DNA of 64,000 nt from Pseudodonghicola xiamenensis DSM 18339. GTDB lineage: Bacteria > Pseudomonadota > Alphaproteobacteria > Rhodobacterales > Rhodobacteraceae. The translations under genes were made by a program, and so were the position numbers. The stretch is from assembly GCF_000429365.1 (NCBI RefSeq), contig NZ_AUBS01000018.1:23472-87471 (forward strand), given 5' to 3'. Under the pieces are notes generated by a model, which was not told the origin of the DNA, searched no databases, and saw only the letters and a program-made list of their open reading frames with translations. This document shows positions 9,286 through 17,957 of this stretch, piece after piece (positions within the stretch are counted from its first letter, which is position 1; every line of letters starts with the position of its first letter).

Positions 9286-10332
9286 ATGAAAACCCATAAA
9301 CTTGCCCTGATCCCCGGCGACGGGATCGGCGTGGATGTCACCGACGCGACGATGGAAGTGCTGGCCGCGGCCGGCACCCAATTCGGCTTTGCGCTGGAAA
9401 CCGAGACCTTCCCCTGGTCTTGCGAATACTATCTGCAGACTGGCGCGATGATGCCCGAAGACGGGATCGAAACGCTCGGTGGTTTCGACGCGATCTACTT
9501 GGGTGCGGTCGGCTGGCCGGCGACGGTGCCGGATTCGGTGTCGCTCCATGGGCTATTGTTGCCGATCCGCAAGGCCTTCAACCAATATGCCAACATCCGG
9601 CCGCACCGGCTTCTGCCGGGTGTCGAGGGGCCGTTGAAAGCGGAAGGCTTCGATATCCTCTGCATCCGCGAGAACACCGAAGGCGAATACTCCGGCGCCG
9701 GTGGCCGCGTGCATCAGGGCAAGGATAACGAAGTTGCCACCGAAGTCGCGATCTTCACCCGCAAGGGGGTGGAGCGGATCATCCGTTTCGGCTTTGAACA
9801 GGCGCGGGCCCGGCGGGGGCACCTGACTTCGGTCACCAAGTCGAACGCGCAGAAATATTCGATGGTATTCTGGGACGAGGTGACGAAGGAGATCGCCGCC
9901 GAGTATCCCGACGTCACCGTCAGCCACATGCATATCGACGCGATGGCGGCAAAGATGGTGATGGCGCCCGAAAGTCTTGATGTGATCGTCGCTTCGAACC
10001 TCTTCGGCGATATCCTCACCGATTTGGGGGCCGCGATCCAAGGCGGGCTGGGCTTCGCGGCCTCGGCCAACATCTGTCCCGATCGTTCGGGGCCCTCGAT
10101 GTTCGAACCGGTGCATGGGTCTGCTCCGGATATTGCCGGCAAGAACATCGCCAACCCGATTGCCGCGATCTGGTCCGGCGCGATGATGCTGGAGCACCTG
10201 GGCGAAGGGGAGGCTGCTGCCGCCGTGCTTGCCGCGATCGAGGCCGTCACCGCCCAGGGCATCGGCACGCGCCCGGGCAAGAGCACCACTGACGAGATTA
10301 CTGCGGCAATCAAGGCCGCGCTGGAGAAGTAA
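9286..10332 (+). CDS. Tartrate dehydrogenase/decarboxylase-like enzyme (isocitrate/isopropylmalate dehydrogenase family)
   Basis: A 348-residue beta-hydroxyacid oxidative decarboxylase. The N-terminal IPGDGIGVDV, the WSCEYY segment, LGAVGWP and LLLPIRKAFNQYANIRP are characteristic of the TtuC/YeaU (D-malate/tartrate) branch rather than leuB. The C-terminal SNLFGDILTDLGAA motif holds metal and cofactor residues. Expected reaction: NAD+-dependent oxidation, with or without decarboxylation, of D-malate, tartrate or a related 2-hydroxydicarboxylate. AAGGAG precedes the ATG. The gene lies between two aldehyde dehydrogenase genes, one base from the second, suggesting that a C4-C6 dicarboxylate is processed. 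Confidence 0.88.
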   Translation: MKTHKLALIPGDGIGVDVTDATMEVLAAAGTQFGFALETETFPWSCEYYLQTGAMMPEDGIETLGGFDAIYLGAVGWPATVPDSVSLHGLLLPIRKAFNQYANIRPHRLLPGVEGPLKAEGFDILCIRENTEGEYSGAGGRVHQGKDNEVATEVAIFTRKGVERIIRFGFEQARARRGHLTSVTKSNAQKYSMVFWDEVTKEIAAEYPDVTVSHMHIDAMAAKMVMAPESLDVIVASNLFGDILTDLGAAIQGGLGFAASANICPDRSGPSMFEPVHGSAPDIAGKNIANPIAAIWSGAMMLEHLGEGEAAAAVLAAIEAVTAQGIGTRPGKSTTDEITAAIKAALEK

Positions 10333-10333
10333 G

Positions 10334-11773
10334 ATGCAACTGACCGACAAGGAACTTTTCCGCGAAGCCGCGCTGATCGACGGCGATTGGATCGCGCGCG
10401 CGGATATGGATGTGATCAACCCCGCCACTTCTACCGTGCTGGGCACGATGCCCGATTGCACCGCCGCCGAAACCGAGGCGGCGATTGCCGCGGCTGAGAC
10501 GGCGATGGTGGGCTGGAAGGCGCGCACCCATGCGGAACGCGCCGATCTGTTGATGGCCTGGTACGACCTGATGCTGGAACATGCCGATGATCTGGCGCAG
10601 ATTCTGACCGCCGAACAGGGAAAGCCGCTGGCCGAGGCCAAGGGAGAGATCCTCTATGGCGCCTCCTTCGTGCGCTGGTTCGCCGAGGAAGCCCGCCGGA
10701 TCAACGGGCACATCATTCCTTCGCCGGTGAAGGGCAAGAAGATTTTCGCGATGAAAGAGCCGGTCGGCGTCTGCGCGATCATCACGCCGTGGAACTTTCC
10801 CAATGCGATGATCACCCGCAAGGTGGCGCCGGGCCTGGCCGCCGGTTGCACCATGGTGATCAAGCCGTCGGATTTCACCCCCTATTCGGCGCTAGCTCTG
10901 GGCGTTCTGGCGGAACGGGCCGGTATTCCGAAAGGCGTGCTGAACATTCTGACCGGCCGGCCCGAGGTGATTGGGGCCACGCTCACCGCCTCGCCGACAG
11001 TGCGCAAGCTCAGCTTTACCGGCTCCACCCGCGTGGGGGCGCTGCTGGCCGAACAATGCGCGCCGACACTGAAGAAGATGTCGCTGGAACTGGGGGGGAA
11101 CGCGCCCTTCATCGTCTTCGACGACGCCGATCTGGACGCGGCTGTCGAAGGCGCGATGGTGTCGAAGTTCCGCAACGGCGGCCAGACCTGCGTCTGTGCC
11201 AACCGTATTCTGGTGCAATCGGGCATTCATGATGCCTTTGTCGCCGCGCTGGCCGCGAAGGTCGACGCGCTGCGTGTCGGTCCGGGCACCGAGGCCGACA
11301 CCACCATCGGCCCGATGATCAACGCCGCTGCGATTGCCAAGATCACTACCCATATCGAGGACGCATTGTCGAAGGGGGCCGAACGGGCCACCGTCGCCCG
11401 CAACCTGACCGAGCAATATGCCGATCCGGTGGTGCTGACCGGCGCAACGACCGAGATGCGGCTGGCCTCGGAAGAGACTTTCGGCCCGGTCGCTCCGATC
11501 TTCAAGTTCGAGACCGAGGAAGAGGCCCTGGCCATCGCCAACGGCACGCCCTTCGGGCTCGCGGCCTATTTCTATACCACCAACATGGCCCGCGCCTTCC
11601 GCTTCGGCGAAGCGCTGGAGGTTGGTCTTGTCGGGCTCAACACCGGGGCGGTCTCTCATGCTGAGGCACCTTTCGGTGGCGTCAAATCCTCCGGCCTCGG
11701 GCGTGAGGGCGCGCAGGAAGGGATCGAGGAATATCTTGAAACCAAGGCCTTTCATTTCGGCGGGCTGGATTGA
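10334..11773 (+). CDS. gabD: NAD(P)-dependent succinate/glutarate-semialdehyde dehydrogenase
   Basis: A 479-residue aldehyde dehydrogenase of the GabD/DavD type. Catalytic residues: Asn154 (TPWNFP), Glu252 (LELGGNAP) and Cys286 in GGQTCVCANR; the paired cysteines in this motif are typical of succinate-semialdehyde dehydrogenases. It starts one base after the previous stop, so it is certainly co-transcribed. Expected reaction: succinate semialdehyde (or glutarate semialdehyde) to the dicarboxylate. The latter would also serve lysine breakdown through 5-aminovalerate, which starts with the lysine monooxygenase gene at 16222-17865. The choice between substrates is inference. Confidence 0.88.
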   Translation: MQLTDKELFREAALIDGDWIARADMDVINPATSTVLGTMPDCTAAETEAAIAAAETAMVGWKARTHAERADLLMAWYDLMLEHADDLAQILTAEQGKPLAEAKGEILYGASFVRWFAEEARRINGHIIPSPVKGKKIFAMKEPVGVCAIITPWNFPNAMITRKVAPGLAAGCTMVIKPSDFTPYSALALGVLAERAGIPKGVLNILTGRPEVIGATLTASPTVRKLSFTGSTRVGALLAEQCAPTLKKMSLELGGNAPFIVFDDADLDAAVEGAMVSKFRNGGQTCVCANRILVQSGIHDAFVAALAAKVDALRVGPGTEADTTIGPMINAAAIAKITTHIEDALSKGAERATVARNLTEQYADPVVLTGATTEMRLASEETFGPVAPIFKFETEEEALAIANGTPFGLAAYFYTTNMARAFRFGEALEVGLVGLNTGAVSHAEAPFGGVKSSGLGREGAQEGIEEYLETKAFHFGGLD

Positions 11774-11779
11774 TAGCAT

Positions 11780-11807
11780 CGGGCGCGCGGGACCTCTCGC
11801 GCGCCCG
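11780..11807 (+). terminator. Strong GC-rich stem-loop after gabD
   Basis: Perfect 10-bp arms CGGGCGCGCG / CGCGCGCCCG with an 8-base loop, 7 bp after the stop. No U-tract follows, so it may be an mRNA-stabilising or attenuating hairpin between gabD and the aldo/keto reductase. Confidence 0.5.
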
Positions 11808-11836
11808 AACTTGCCGGGCTGACAGGAGACATGCAG

Positions 11837-12670
11837 ATGAGCGCTGCCAAGCTTCCATCCGTTCCGGCCCATGGTGCGCAGATTCCGCAGATCGGCCTTG
11901 GCACCTGGCAATTGCACGGCGATGTGCTGGCCCGTGCGGTCGAGGCGGCGGCAGAAGCGGGATATCGGCACTTCGACACCGCCCCACGCTATGAGAACGA
12001 GGCCGATCTGGGCAGGGCGCTGGCGGCCACTGGCCTCAGGCGCGACAGCTATTTTCTGACCACCAAAGTCTGGTACACTGATCTGGCGGCACCGGCGCTG
12101 CTGGCCTCGGCCGAGGCCAGCCTGGAGCGGCTGAGGGTGGATCAGGTCGATCTGCTGTTGATCCACTGGCCGAGCCCGGATGTGCCGCTGAGTGAAACCA
12201 TCGAGGCGCTATGCGAGGCGGCACGACGCGGCTATGCCCGCCATATCGGAGTGTCGAATTTTCCGGCGCGGTTGATGGAGCAGGCGATTGCCCTGGCGGA
12301 CCGGCCGCTGGTGGCCAATCAATGCGAATATCACCCCCGTCTTGATCAATCGGCATTGATCGAGACCTGCCGGCGCAACGGGATGGCCTTTATCGCCTAT
12401 TCTCCGATCGGCAGTGGCCATCTGCTGGCCGATCCGGTGATCGCTGACATTGCCGCGACCCACGGGAAAAGCCCGGCGCAGATCATGCTACGCTGGCATT
12501 TGCAACAGGGGGTTGTGGCGATCCCGCGCTCCAGCAGCCCCGAACGGATCCGGGAAAACATCGCCTTGCAGGACTTTGAGCTGTCAGAGCGGGAAATGGC
12601 GAGGTTGTTTGCCCTGAACGCCCGGGATGGTCGGCTCTACAACCCGGATTGGGTGACGAGCTGGGAATAG
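11837..12670 (+). CDS. Aldo/keto reductase (2,5-diketo-D-gluconate reductase-like)
   Basis: A 277-residue NADPH-dependent AKR. The complete catalytic tetrad is visible: Asp47, Tyr52 (in PRYENE), Lys77 (in TTKVW) and His110 (in LLIHWP). The IPRSSSPERIRENI segment near residue 235 is the NADPH-phosphate site. It resembles DkgB-type enzymes that reduce aldehydes and ketones to alcohols. Start ATG 11837 was chosen over 11831 because AGGAG at 11824-11828 has 8-bp spacing only to the former. It is last in the hydantoinase-aldehyde series and may detoxify or recycle an aldehyde intermediate; the role is inferred. Confidence 0.88.
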   Translation: MSAAKLPSVPAHGAQIPQIGLGTWQLHGDVLARAVEAAAEAGYRHFDTAPRYENEADLGRALAATGLRRDSYFLTTKVWYTDLAAPALLASAEASLERLRVDQVDLLLIHWPSPDVPLSETIEALCEAARRGYARHIGVSNFPARLMEQAIALADRPLVANQCEYHPRLDQSALIETCRRNGMAFIAYSPIGSGHLLADPVIADIAATHGKSPAQIMLRWHLQQGVVAIPRSSSPERIRENIALQDFELSEREMARLFALNARDGRLYNPDWVTSWE

Positions 12671-12699
12671 GTCGGGCCGATCCCTGGGGGCGGTTGAAT

Positions 12700-12725
12700 G
12701 GCCGCGGGTGTGCTTGCCCGCGGCC
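12700..12725. terminator. Intrinsic terminator between convergent aldo/keto reductase and dadA
   Basis: Perfect 9-bp arms GGCCGCGGG / CCCGCGGCC, 8-base loop, then TTTATGTTTT. It lies 30 bp after the + strand stop and 15 bp after the dadA stop on the other strand, so it can serve as a shared terminator. Confidence 0.8.
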
Positions 12726-12740
12726 TTTATGTTTTCTGGA

Positions 12741-13997
12741 TCAGGCGGCGTAGCGGCTGATCGCCAGATCGTCGGTCCGGATTTCAGGCTGGTTGCGGCT
12801 GATCATGTCGGCCAGCACGCGGGCGGAACCGCAGGCCATGGTCCAGCCCAGCGTGCCATGGCCGGTGTTCAGTGACAGGTTGTCGAATTTCGTGCCCCCG
12901 ATGATCGGCGTGCTGTCGGGGGTCATCGGGCGCAGGCCGCTCCAGAAGGTGGCCTGGGTCTGGTCGCCGGCACCGCCGAACAGATCTTCGACCGACAGTT
13001 CCAGCGTGGCACGGCGAGCGGGTGGCAGATCGGTGCTGAAGCCGGCGATCTCGGCCATGCCGCCGATGCGGATCCGATCGCCCAGACGGGTGATCGCCAC
13101 CTTATAGGCCTCGTCCATCACGGTGGAGACCGGCGCACGGTCGTAATCCTTGATCGGAACCGTCAGCGAATAGCCCTTTACCGGATAGATCGGCGCACGC
13201 AGCCCCAGCGGTTTCAGCATCGCGGGAGAATAGCTGCCAAGCGCCAGCACATAATGATCTGCAACGACGAGGCCCTGTGCGGTGTCGACCCCGGCCACCC
13301 GTCCGGCTTCCATGCGCAGGGCCCGGATATCGGTGCCGAAACGGAAGTCGACGCCAAGCGCCTCGGCCTTTTCGCGCAGGGCATTGGTGAATTTGAAGCA
13401 GTCGCCGGTTTCGTCATGCGGCAACCGCAGCCCGCCGACCAGCTTGCCCTGCACCCGGGCCAGAGCGGGTTCCACCGCCGCGCAGCCCTTGGCGTCGAGG
13501 ATTTCATAAGGCACGCCGTCCGCCTTCAGCACTTCGACATCCTTGCCGATGGCATCGAGCTGCTTTTGGTTGCGGAACACCTCAAGCGTGCCCTGGCTGC
13601 GGTTGTCATAGGCGATGCCGGTTTCCTCGCGCAGCGCGATCAGGCAATCGCGGCTGTATTCGGCCAGACGCACCATCCGCCCCTTGTTCACCGCATAGCG
13701 CGCCGAGGTGCAGTTGCGCAGCATCTCCATCATCCAGCGCCAGGTGGTGGCATCGGCCATCGGGCGGATGATCAACGGCGCATGTTTCATGAACATCCAT
13801 TTCACCGCCTTCTGCGGGATGCCGGGCGCCGCCCAGGGCGAGGCATAGCCGGGAGAGATTTCGCCTGCATTGGCGAAACTGGTCTCCAGCGCCGGCCCCG
13901 GCTGCCGGTCCAGAACCGTGACTTCATGGCCCGCCTTGGCCAGATACCAAGCCGAGGTGACACCGACCACACCAGCGCCCAGGATGACGATCTTCAT
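12741..13997 (-). CDS. dadA: D-amino acid dehydrogenase small subunit
   Basis: A 418-residue FAD-dependent D-amino acid dehydrogenase. The N-terminus is a Rossmann FAD site (GAGVVG, residues 7-12) followed by the DadA hallmark [20 protein letters not shown]. The C-terminal [15 protein letters not shown] and [11 protein letters not shown] segments match the family. It oxidises D-alanine and other D-amino acids to keto acids and ammonia, passing electrons to the respiratory chain at the inner membrane. ATG 13997 is preferred over the upstream in-frame start at 14039 because GGAG lies 7 bases ahead and homology starts there. No alanine racemase (dadX) accompanies it. D-Ala released by the D-aminopeptidase or YkuD enzyme at 26-28 kb would be a natural substrate (inference). 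Confidence 0.93.
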   Translation of the reverse strand: MKIVILGAGVVGVTSAWYLAKAGHEVTVLDRQPGPALETSFANAGEISPGYASPWAAPGIPQKAVKWMFMKHAPLIIRPMADATTWRWMMEMLRNCTSARYAVNKGRMVRLAEYSRDCLIALREETGIAYDNRSQGTLEVFRNQKQLDAIGKDVEVLKADGVPYEILDAKGCAAVEPALARVQGKLVGGLRLPHDETGDCFKFTNALREKAEALGVDFRFGTDIRALRMEAGRVAGVDTAQGLVVADHYVLALGSYSPAMLKPLGLRAPIYPVKGYSLTVPIKDYDRAPVSTVMDEAYKVAITRLGDRIRIGGMAEIAGFSTDLPPARRATLELSVEDLFGGAGDQTQATFWSGLRPMTPDSTPIIGGTKFDNLSLNTGHGTLGWTMACGSARVLADMISRNQPEIRTDDLAISRYAA

Positions 13998-14391
13998 GCT
14001 GCATCTCCATACCGGCCCGCCATCCACAGCGTCCGGCAATCGTGTTTGAAACAGGGTCGCGAGAGGATCAGATCACAGGTGTCAGCCCCGGTGCGGTAAT
14101 CGTCGGAAACCTGTGTCATGGCCCTTCGCAGGGTATCCTCCGAAGATACTCAGAATCGCATGCAATAAATGGTCGATTATTTTTGTGTTGCGCGAAATTG
14201 TGCACGATACGGTCGTCTAGATCCATTTTGTCGGGATAGTCTTCGAGTATGAAGCCGAATCGTGCTCGGGTTTCGAGCTGGTTCCCCGACTCGAGATGCC
14301 GGCTTCATCGGGATCAGCCAGAGGGATGCGGCCTAAAGATCACATAATTCTCATTATGTGACTAAATCCGATATGTAAAAGCCGCTGCGCT
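13998..14391. other. Gene-free region between dadA and hipA
   Basis: No convincing gene. It must hold the dadA promoter on the minus strand. One large dyad is present: 9-bp arms ATGAAGCCG (14249-14257) and CGGCTTCAT (14300-14308) enclose 42 bases that contain a further short pairing (TCGGG with CCCGA). A separate AT-rich hairpin at 14340-14361 is listed on its own. The 14100-14220 stretch is noticeably more AT-rich than the surrounding genes. Confidence 0.5.
14340..14361 (-). terminator. AT-rich hairpin downstream of hipA
   Basis: Perfect 9-bp arms TCACATAAT / ATTATGTGA around 4 bases, 30 bp beyond the hipA stop. Read on the minus strand it is followed by TCTTT, so it can act as the hipBA terminator; a protein-binding dyad is the alternative. 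Confidence 0.45.
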
Positions 14392-15705
14392 CTAATGCGG
14401 AATAGTCTTAAGTCGGTCCAGTCGCTGAAAGAACCCGCGTTCGACCGATGCCGACAAGGCAGCGGGGAAATCCGCCGGCATGTCGTTCTGGGCCGTGGCG
14501 AATGCCATTTTCGAATGGCTGCGGATGTCGTCAAAGATTTGCCGGATCGCGTCCCGCGAGAGCCCCGCATCCAATCCGGTTTCGACAAAATGCCGGCCCG
14601 AGATATCCGCGACCTTGTAATGCCGGTTCTTCCCCGCCCGCATCGCTAGCTTCATGTCCTTGATCTGAAGCTGTCCGGCATCGAGAGAGGGTTGCACGCT
14701 CAGCACGTCATAAAGCGGTGTCATGGTGAACCGCCCGCCGGGCATCAGGGCAATGCTGAAGTTCTTGGCATGCCCGTCCGTCGCCCCGATCAGCCAGAAT
14801 AGAACCACCGCCTTGAAGAAATTGGCGCGGTCGCGCAATGGCTCGTCGCTGGCCTGCAAAAGCGCGCTGATCTCGACGATACCGGGGCCGCCCTCGTTTT
14901 GGTATTTCAGCATGGGGGGAACGGACAACGCCTGACAGCAATCTTCTTGCGGCAAGCGGATCAGGCGGTGGTCCCGGGTGTGCAGCCGGTCAAACCGTTC
15001 GATGACCAACGCTCTGGTGCCGGCAAAACTGGCGATCTCGGTCCGGGCGACCGGCAGGCCGAACCCGGCCATGAGCCGCAGACAGAAATGTTCGTTATCG
15101 ACACTGTCGGTCAGATCCATCCCATTGGGCAGGGTGCCGATCGTGGGTTTCAGGATGTGCGTTGTCGGCGTCGTCCCTGTCGGTTCGATCCACTGACCGT
15201 TATGAAACAACAGCGCGGTCTTTTCCTGCGCGCCCGCGACCGAGATCCTGAAATCGCGATCGCGTCGGATGCCCAGCGGGGCGCGCCCCAGATCTTTCAG
15301 CATGGCAGCGATCTGATCGTCGTCCAGCGGATCGCCCGTCAGCGCATCGCCGGGCGCAGGTACATCGCCTTCGGGCAGAAATTGCAGCGCGCCAACGCAG
15401 TCCCGTCCGATCCGCGCAAGCAGGCTGTAGGCGTCCAACCCCTCGGCACCGACGCGTTCGGCCACCCGTCTTCGAATATCGTCATTGTCGGGCAGCAGGT
15501 TGTCGAACACCGCAATGACGGGGCGCCCGACATAGCGTTCGGGACGCAGCGGCAAGGAGCGCGACACCGGCAGCCTGTTTTCCCACCCCAGCCAGTCGGG
15601 GGCATAGGAAAAGGCGAATGCCCCACCCGGCTCGCGAAGGAACTGCCCCACCTTGCGGCGGTTCATATAGACATCCAGCGGCGCATAGCTGCGCTTGCGC
15701 CCCAT
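14392..15705 (-). CDS. hipA: HipA-type serine/threonine kinase toxin
   Basis: A 437-residue HipA toxin. Kinase landmarks are intact: the activation/phosphate loop region SVAGAQEKTALL (about 155-166), ERFDR (236-240), catalytic Asp310 and Asn315 in ATDGHAKNFS, and metal-binding Asp333 in PLYDVLS. These are within one residue of the positions in E. coli HipA. HipA kinases phosphorylate glutamyl-tRNA synthetase or related targets, causing growth arrest and persistence, and are neutralised by HipB. ATG 15705 shares one base with the hipB stop (TGATG), so translation is coupled. A much longer upstream in-frame extension runs through hipB in another frame and is not used. Confidence 0.93.
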   Translation of the reverse strand: MGRKRSYAPLDVYMNRRKVGQFLREPGGAFAFSYAPDWLGWENRLPVSRSLPLRPERYVGRPVIAVFDNLLPDNDDIRRRVAERVGAEGLDAYSLLARIGRDCVGALQFLPEGDVPAPGDALTGDPLDDDQIAAMLKDLGRAPLGIRRDRDFRISVAGAQEKTALLFHNGQWIEPTGTTPTTHILKPTIGTLPNGMDLTDSVDNEHFCLRLMAGFGLPVARTEIASFAGTRALVIERFDRLHTRDHRLIRLPQEDCCQALSVPPMLKYQNEGGPGIVEISALLQASDEPLRDRANFFKAVVLFWLIGATDGHAKNFSIALMPGGRFTMTPLYDVLSVQPSLDAGQLQIKDMKLAMRAGKNRHYKVADISGRHFVETGLDAGLSRDAIRQIFDDIRSHSKMAFATAQNDMPADFPAALSASVERGFFQRLDRLKTIPH

Positions 15706-15956
15706 CAGAAGATATCCTCGAGATCCGAGGGCGTCAGCTTGCTGCGCGGGGTGATGTGAAGTTCGAGATCGAGCGCGGCCAGAAGATCGAAGAGGGTATC
15801 CAGCTTGGCCCCGCTGGCATTGGTTTCGATATGTGAAATCGTGCGCTGCCAGACCCCGGCGCGGCTTGCCAGCTCGTCCTGGGTCAGACCCTGCGCCTTG
15901 CGCGCATTGCGCAGGACGTTGCCGATATCCTTGGTGCTGCGGGCGATCTGATCCAT
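15705..15956 (-). CDS. hipB: HipB-type antitoxin, Xre-family DNA-binding protein
   Basis: An 83-residue protein with one Xre/Cro helix-turn-helix (about residues 11-65; LTQDELASRAGVWQRTISHIE) and a short basic tail ending in EDIF. It binds and silences HipA and represses its own operon. The gene lies directly upstream of hipA and the stop and start codons overlap by one base. Immediately upstream is an array of four near-identical dyads, which fits cooperative autorepression by HipB dimers. Confidence 0.92.
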   Translation of the reverse strand: MDQIARSTKDIGNVLRNARKAQGLTQDELASRAGVWQRTISHIETNASGAKLDTLFDLLAALDLELHITPRSKLTPSDLEDIF

Positions 15957-15980
15957 CGTGACGATCCTTTCCCCGAAAAT

Positions 15981-16077
15981 ATGATCGTCGGATCATTTCC
16001 TGTCAATATGATCAGGCAATCATAAAATCGAAATAGTATCCGCAGATCATAAAGTCGAAATATGATCTATGGATCAT
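15981..16077. promoter_or_regulatory. Four tandem HipB operators with 27-bp period
   Basis: Four 16-bp dyads of form ATGATC-N4-GATCAT start at 15981, 16008, 16035 and 16062, exactly 27 bp apart. Site 1 and site 4 are perfect, site 2 has one changed base (AATCAT) and site 3 has AGTATC as left arm. The 11-bp spacers after sites 2 and 3 are also nearly identical (AAAATCGAAAT, AAAGTCGAAAT). The array begins 25 bp upstream of the hipB ATG, where the promoter must be. This is the expected HipB binding region, although E. coli HipB uses a different TATCC-N8-GGATA dyad. Confidence 0.85.
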
Positions 16078-16147
16078 CATCCCTGCCCGGATGATCGTAT
16101 CACCAGAGAGCCGGTGCCCGGGTTCTTCGTTACTATTGTCAAAGGAG

Positions 16148-16173
16148 CCCGGGCCGTTCCGGAACGGCCCGGG
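16148..16173 (-). terminator. Perfect 26-bp palindrome after the lysine monooxygenase gene
   Basis: Two 13-bp arms (16148-16160 and 16161-16173, left arm CCCGGGCCGTTCC) are perfectly self-complementary. It lies 49 bp downstream of the monooxygenase stop and, on the minus strand, is followed by CTCCTTTG, so a terminator is the simplest reading. With no unpaired loop it could also be a binding site. Confidence 0.65.
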
Positions 16174-16221
16174 AAACTGTCGGTCAGTATTCGATCCCGA
16201 CGGTGTCGGAGACAGACGGGA

Positions 16222-17865
16222 TCAATCCAAGGTGACGGGGCCCAGATCGGCATAGACATCCCCCGGGCCGGGGTTTGCCGGGTCCGAAGCCCCGCCGAAA
16301 TGATGCATGATCCCCCAGACCGCATTCAGCGCCGTCTGCATCGCCCCTTCGACCCAGGCCGGGGTCCAGCTGATGCCGTCGCCGGCCAGGAAGATCCCCT
16401 TTTGTGCTGCCGGGAGATCGTCCTGCATGAAATGCCCGTACATGCGGTGATTATAGCGATAATGCCCCGGCAACGCCCCCTTGAAGGCGCCGAGGAAGTT
16501 TTCGTCCGCCTCCCAGCTCACACAGATCGGATTGCCACGGATGTGGCTGGCGATATCCACGTCGGGATAGGTCTGGCGCAGCGCCGACAAGGCCAGCTCC
16601 ACCCGTTTTTCCGCCCCGTGCGGCAGCACCTTCAGCGCATCGGTCATCCAGCTGTAGGACAGGCAGATCACTGCCGGCTTGTCCGGGCCGTTGTCGAAGA
16701 AATAGGTCCCCCGGGTGATCCGGTCGGTCAGCGTCATCGACAACAGCGGCCGACCGGTCTCCGGGTTGATGTCGTTCCAGAACGGACGGTCGACCATGAC
16801 GAAGGTCTTGGCCGCCTGCATGTAGCGGGTGCGGTCCAGCGCCATCCAGAGCGGCTGGGCGAACAGGTCCTCGTCCGTTTCGATCGAGGTGGTCAGCAGG
16901 TGGCTTTGGCAGGTCACCAGCACCGCGTCGTAAAGATCGGTACGCCCCCAGCAATCGGTCACGGCGATCGCACCCGAGGGATCGCGGGCGATCTTGACTG
17001 CACGGGCGCGGGTGGCGCCGCCGTTGAGCCCGGCCAGGGTGGTGCCTTCGGGCCAATGGGCACACTCAGCGGTCTGCCGCCACAGCCGGTGCAGGACGGA
17101 TTCCACCCCGCCCTTGATGAACCGCTGGTTGTCGTCCAGCCCGCAAAGGTTCACGCGCAGGATTTCCAGCATGGAGTTCGGGAAATCGCTGTCCCAGCCG
17201 CCGGTGCCGAAGCCGACCTGGCCGAAAACTTCGCGGTGGCGGAAAGACAGTTCGCCGAAGGCTTTCGATGAGGTGACGAAATCATAGAAGGTTCGTTCGT
17301 CCCAGGCGGCAACCAGGGGATCCCAGATTTCCTTGACCCGCTTGGCATCACGGGCCTTCATCGCTGCCTGCAGGTCGGAAAACCGCGCGCCCTCTTCCAG
17401 CGCTGCGTCATAGGCCTCGGCCACTTCGCGATAGAGATCGGGCAGATCGGCAAGGGTTCGAGCAAACAGCGTTTCCCCTTCCAGATCAATGACGGTGGAT
17501 CCTGCTGCCTCGGTCAAGGGGTTGGGAAAGGGTGCGCTTTCGCAGCCGACAAGGTCGACATAGTGATAAAAGGCACGCGACGAGATCGGAAACCGCATCC
17601 CGCCCAGTTCGGCGATCACGTCTTCGGTGCTTTCGAAAGTTTCCGATCGCAGGCGCCCACCGAACTTGCCCGATTCATAAAGGATCGGGCGCAGGCCCAG
17701 TTTCATCAGCTCGTGCCCGGCGGTGATTCCGGCCGCGCCGGCCCCGATAATGGCCACGCGTTCCCCATGGCGACTTTTCGGAATCGAACCTAGACCTGCA
17801 TCATGGACCAGCCATTGATCATAGGAAAAAGGGAAGTCGGGCCCGAAGGCGGAGAGATCATTCAT
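16222..17865 (-). CDS. davB: L-lysine 2-monooxygenase / flavin monoamine oxidase family
   Basis: A 547-residue flavoprotein that closely follows Pseudomonas DavB (L-lysine 2-monooxygenase) along its whole length. Shared features are FGPDFPFSYDQW at the N-terminus, the FAD site GAGAAG (41-46) with Glu64 and GGR (69-71), VFGQVGFGTGGWDSDFPNSM, and the C-terminal GDGISWTPAWVEGA. DavB converts L-lysine and O2 to 5-aminovaleramide, CO2 and water. No davA amidase gene is visible, so the next step must lie elsewhere. Tryptophan 2-monooxygenase is the alternative family member. ATG 17865 matches the family start; upstream in-frame residues look non-coding. It lies downstream of the LysR gene on the same strand. 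Confidence 0.88.
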   Translation of the reverse strand: MNDLSAFGPDFPFSYDQWLVHDAGLGSIPKSRHGERVAIIGAGAAGITAGHELMKLGLRPILYESGKFGGRLRSETFESTEDVIAELGGMRFPISSRAFYHYVDLVGCESAPFPNPLTEAAGSTVIDLEGETLFARTLADLPDLYREVAEAYDAALEEGARFSDLQAAMKARDAKRVKEIWDPLVAAWDERTFYDFVTSSKAFGELSFRHREVFGQVGFGTGGWDSDFPNSMLEILRVNLCGLDDNQRFIKGGVESVLHRLWRQTAECAHWPEGTTLAGLNGGATRARAVKIARDPSGAIAVTDCWGRTDLYDAVLVTCQSHLLTTSIETDEDLFAQPLWMALDRTRYMQAAKTFVMVDRPFWNDINPETGRPLLSMTLTDRITRGTYFFDNGPDKPAVICLSYSWMTDALKVLPHGAEKRVELALSALRQTYPDVDIASHIRGNPICVSWEADENFLGAFKGALPGHYRYNHRMYGHFMQDDLPAAQKGIFLAGDGISWTPAWVEGAMQTALNAVWGIMHHFGGASDPANPGPGDVYADLGPVTLD

Positions 17866-17957
17866 TGTTACGGCCTGTTCGAAAAAACTGGGATTTCTAT
17901 CCGGGATGAGACGGTGCCATCGAACCGGACGACTCAGTCGGACCGGACCTACAAATC

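Noticed and set aside
15981..16077. CRISPR-like periodic repeat
   Set aside because: Only four units of 27 bp with near-identical spacers and dyad symmetry, directly at the hipB promoter; this is an operator array.
16222..17865. Tryptophan 2-monooxygenase (auxin synthesis) for the flavin monooxygenase
   Set aside because: The protein follows lysine monooxygenase DavB in its distinctive segments throughout, and lysA is adjacent; no indoleacetamide hydrolase gene is present.
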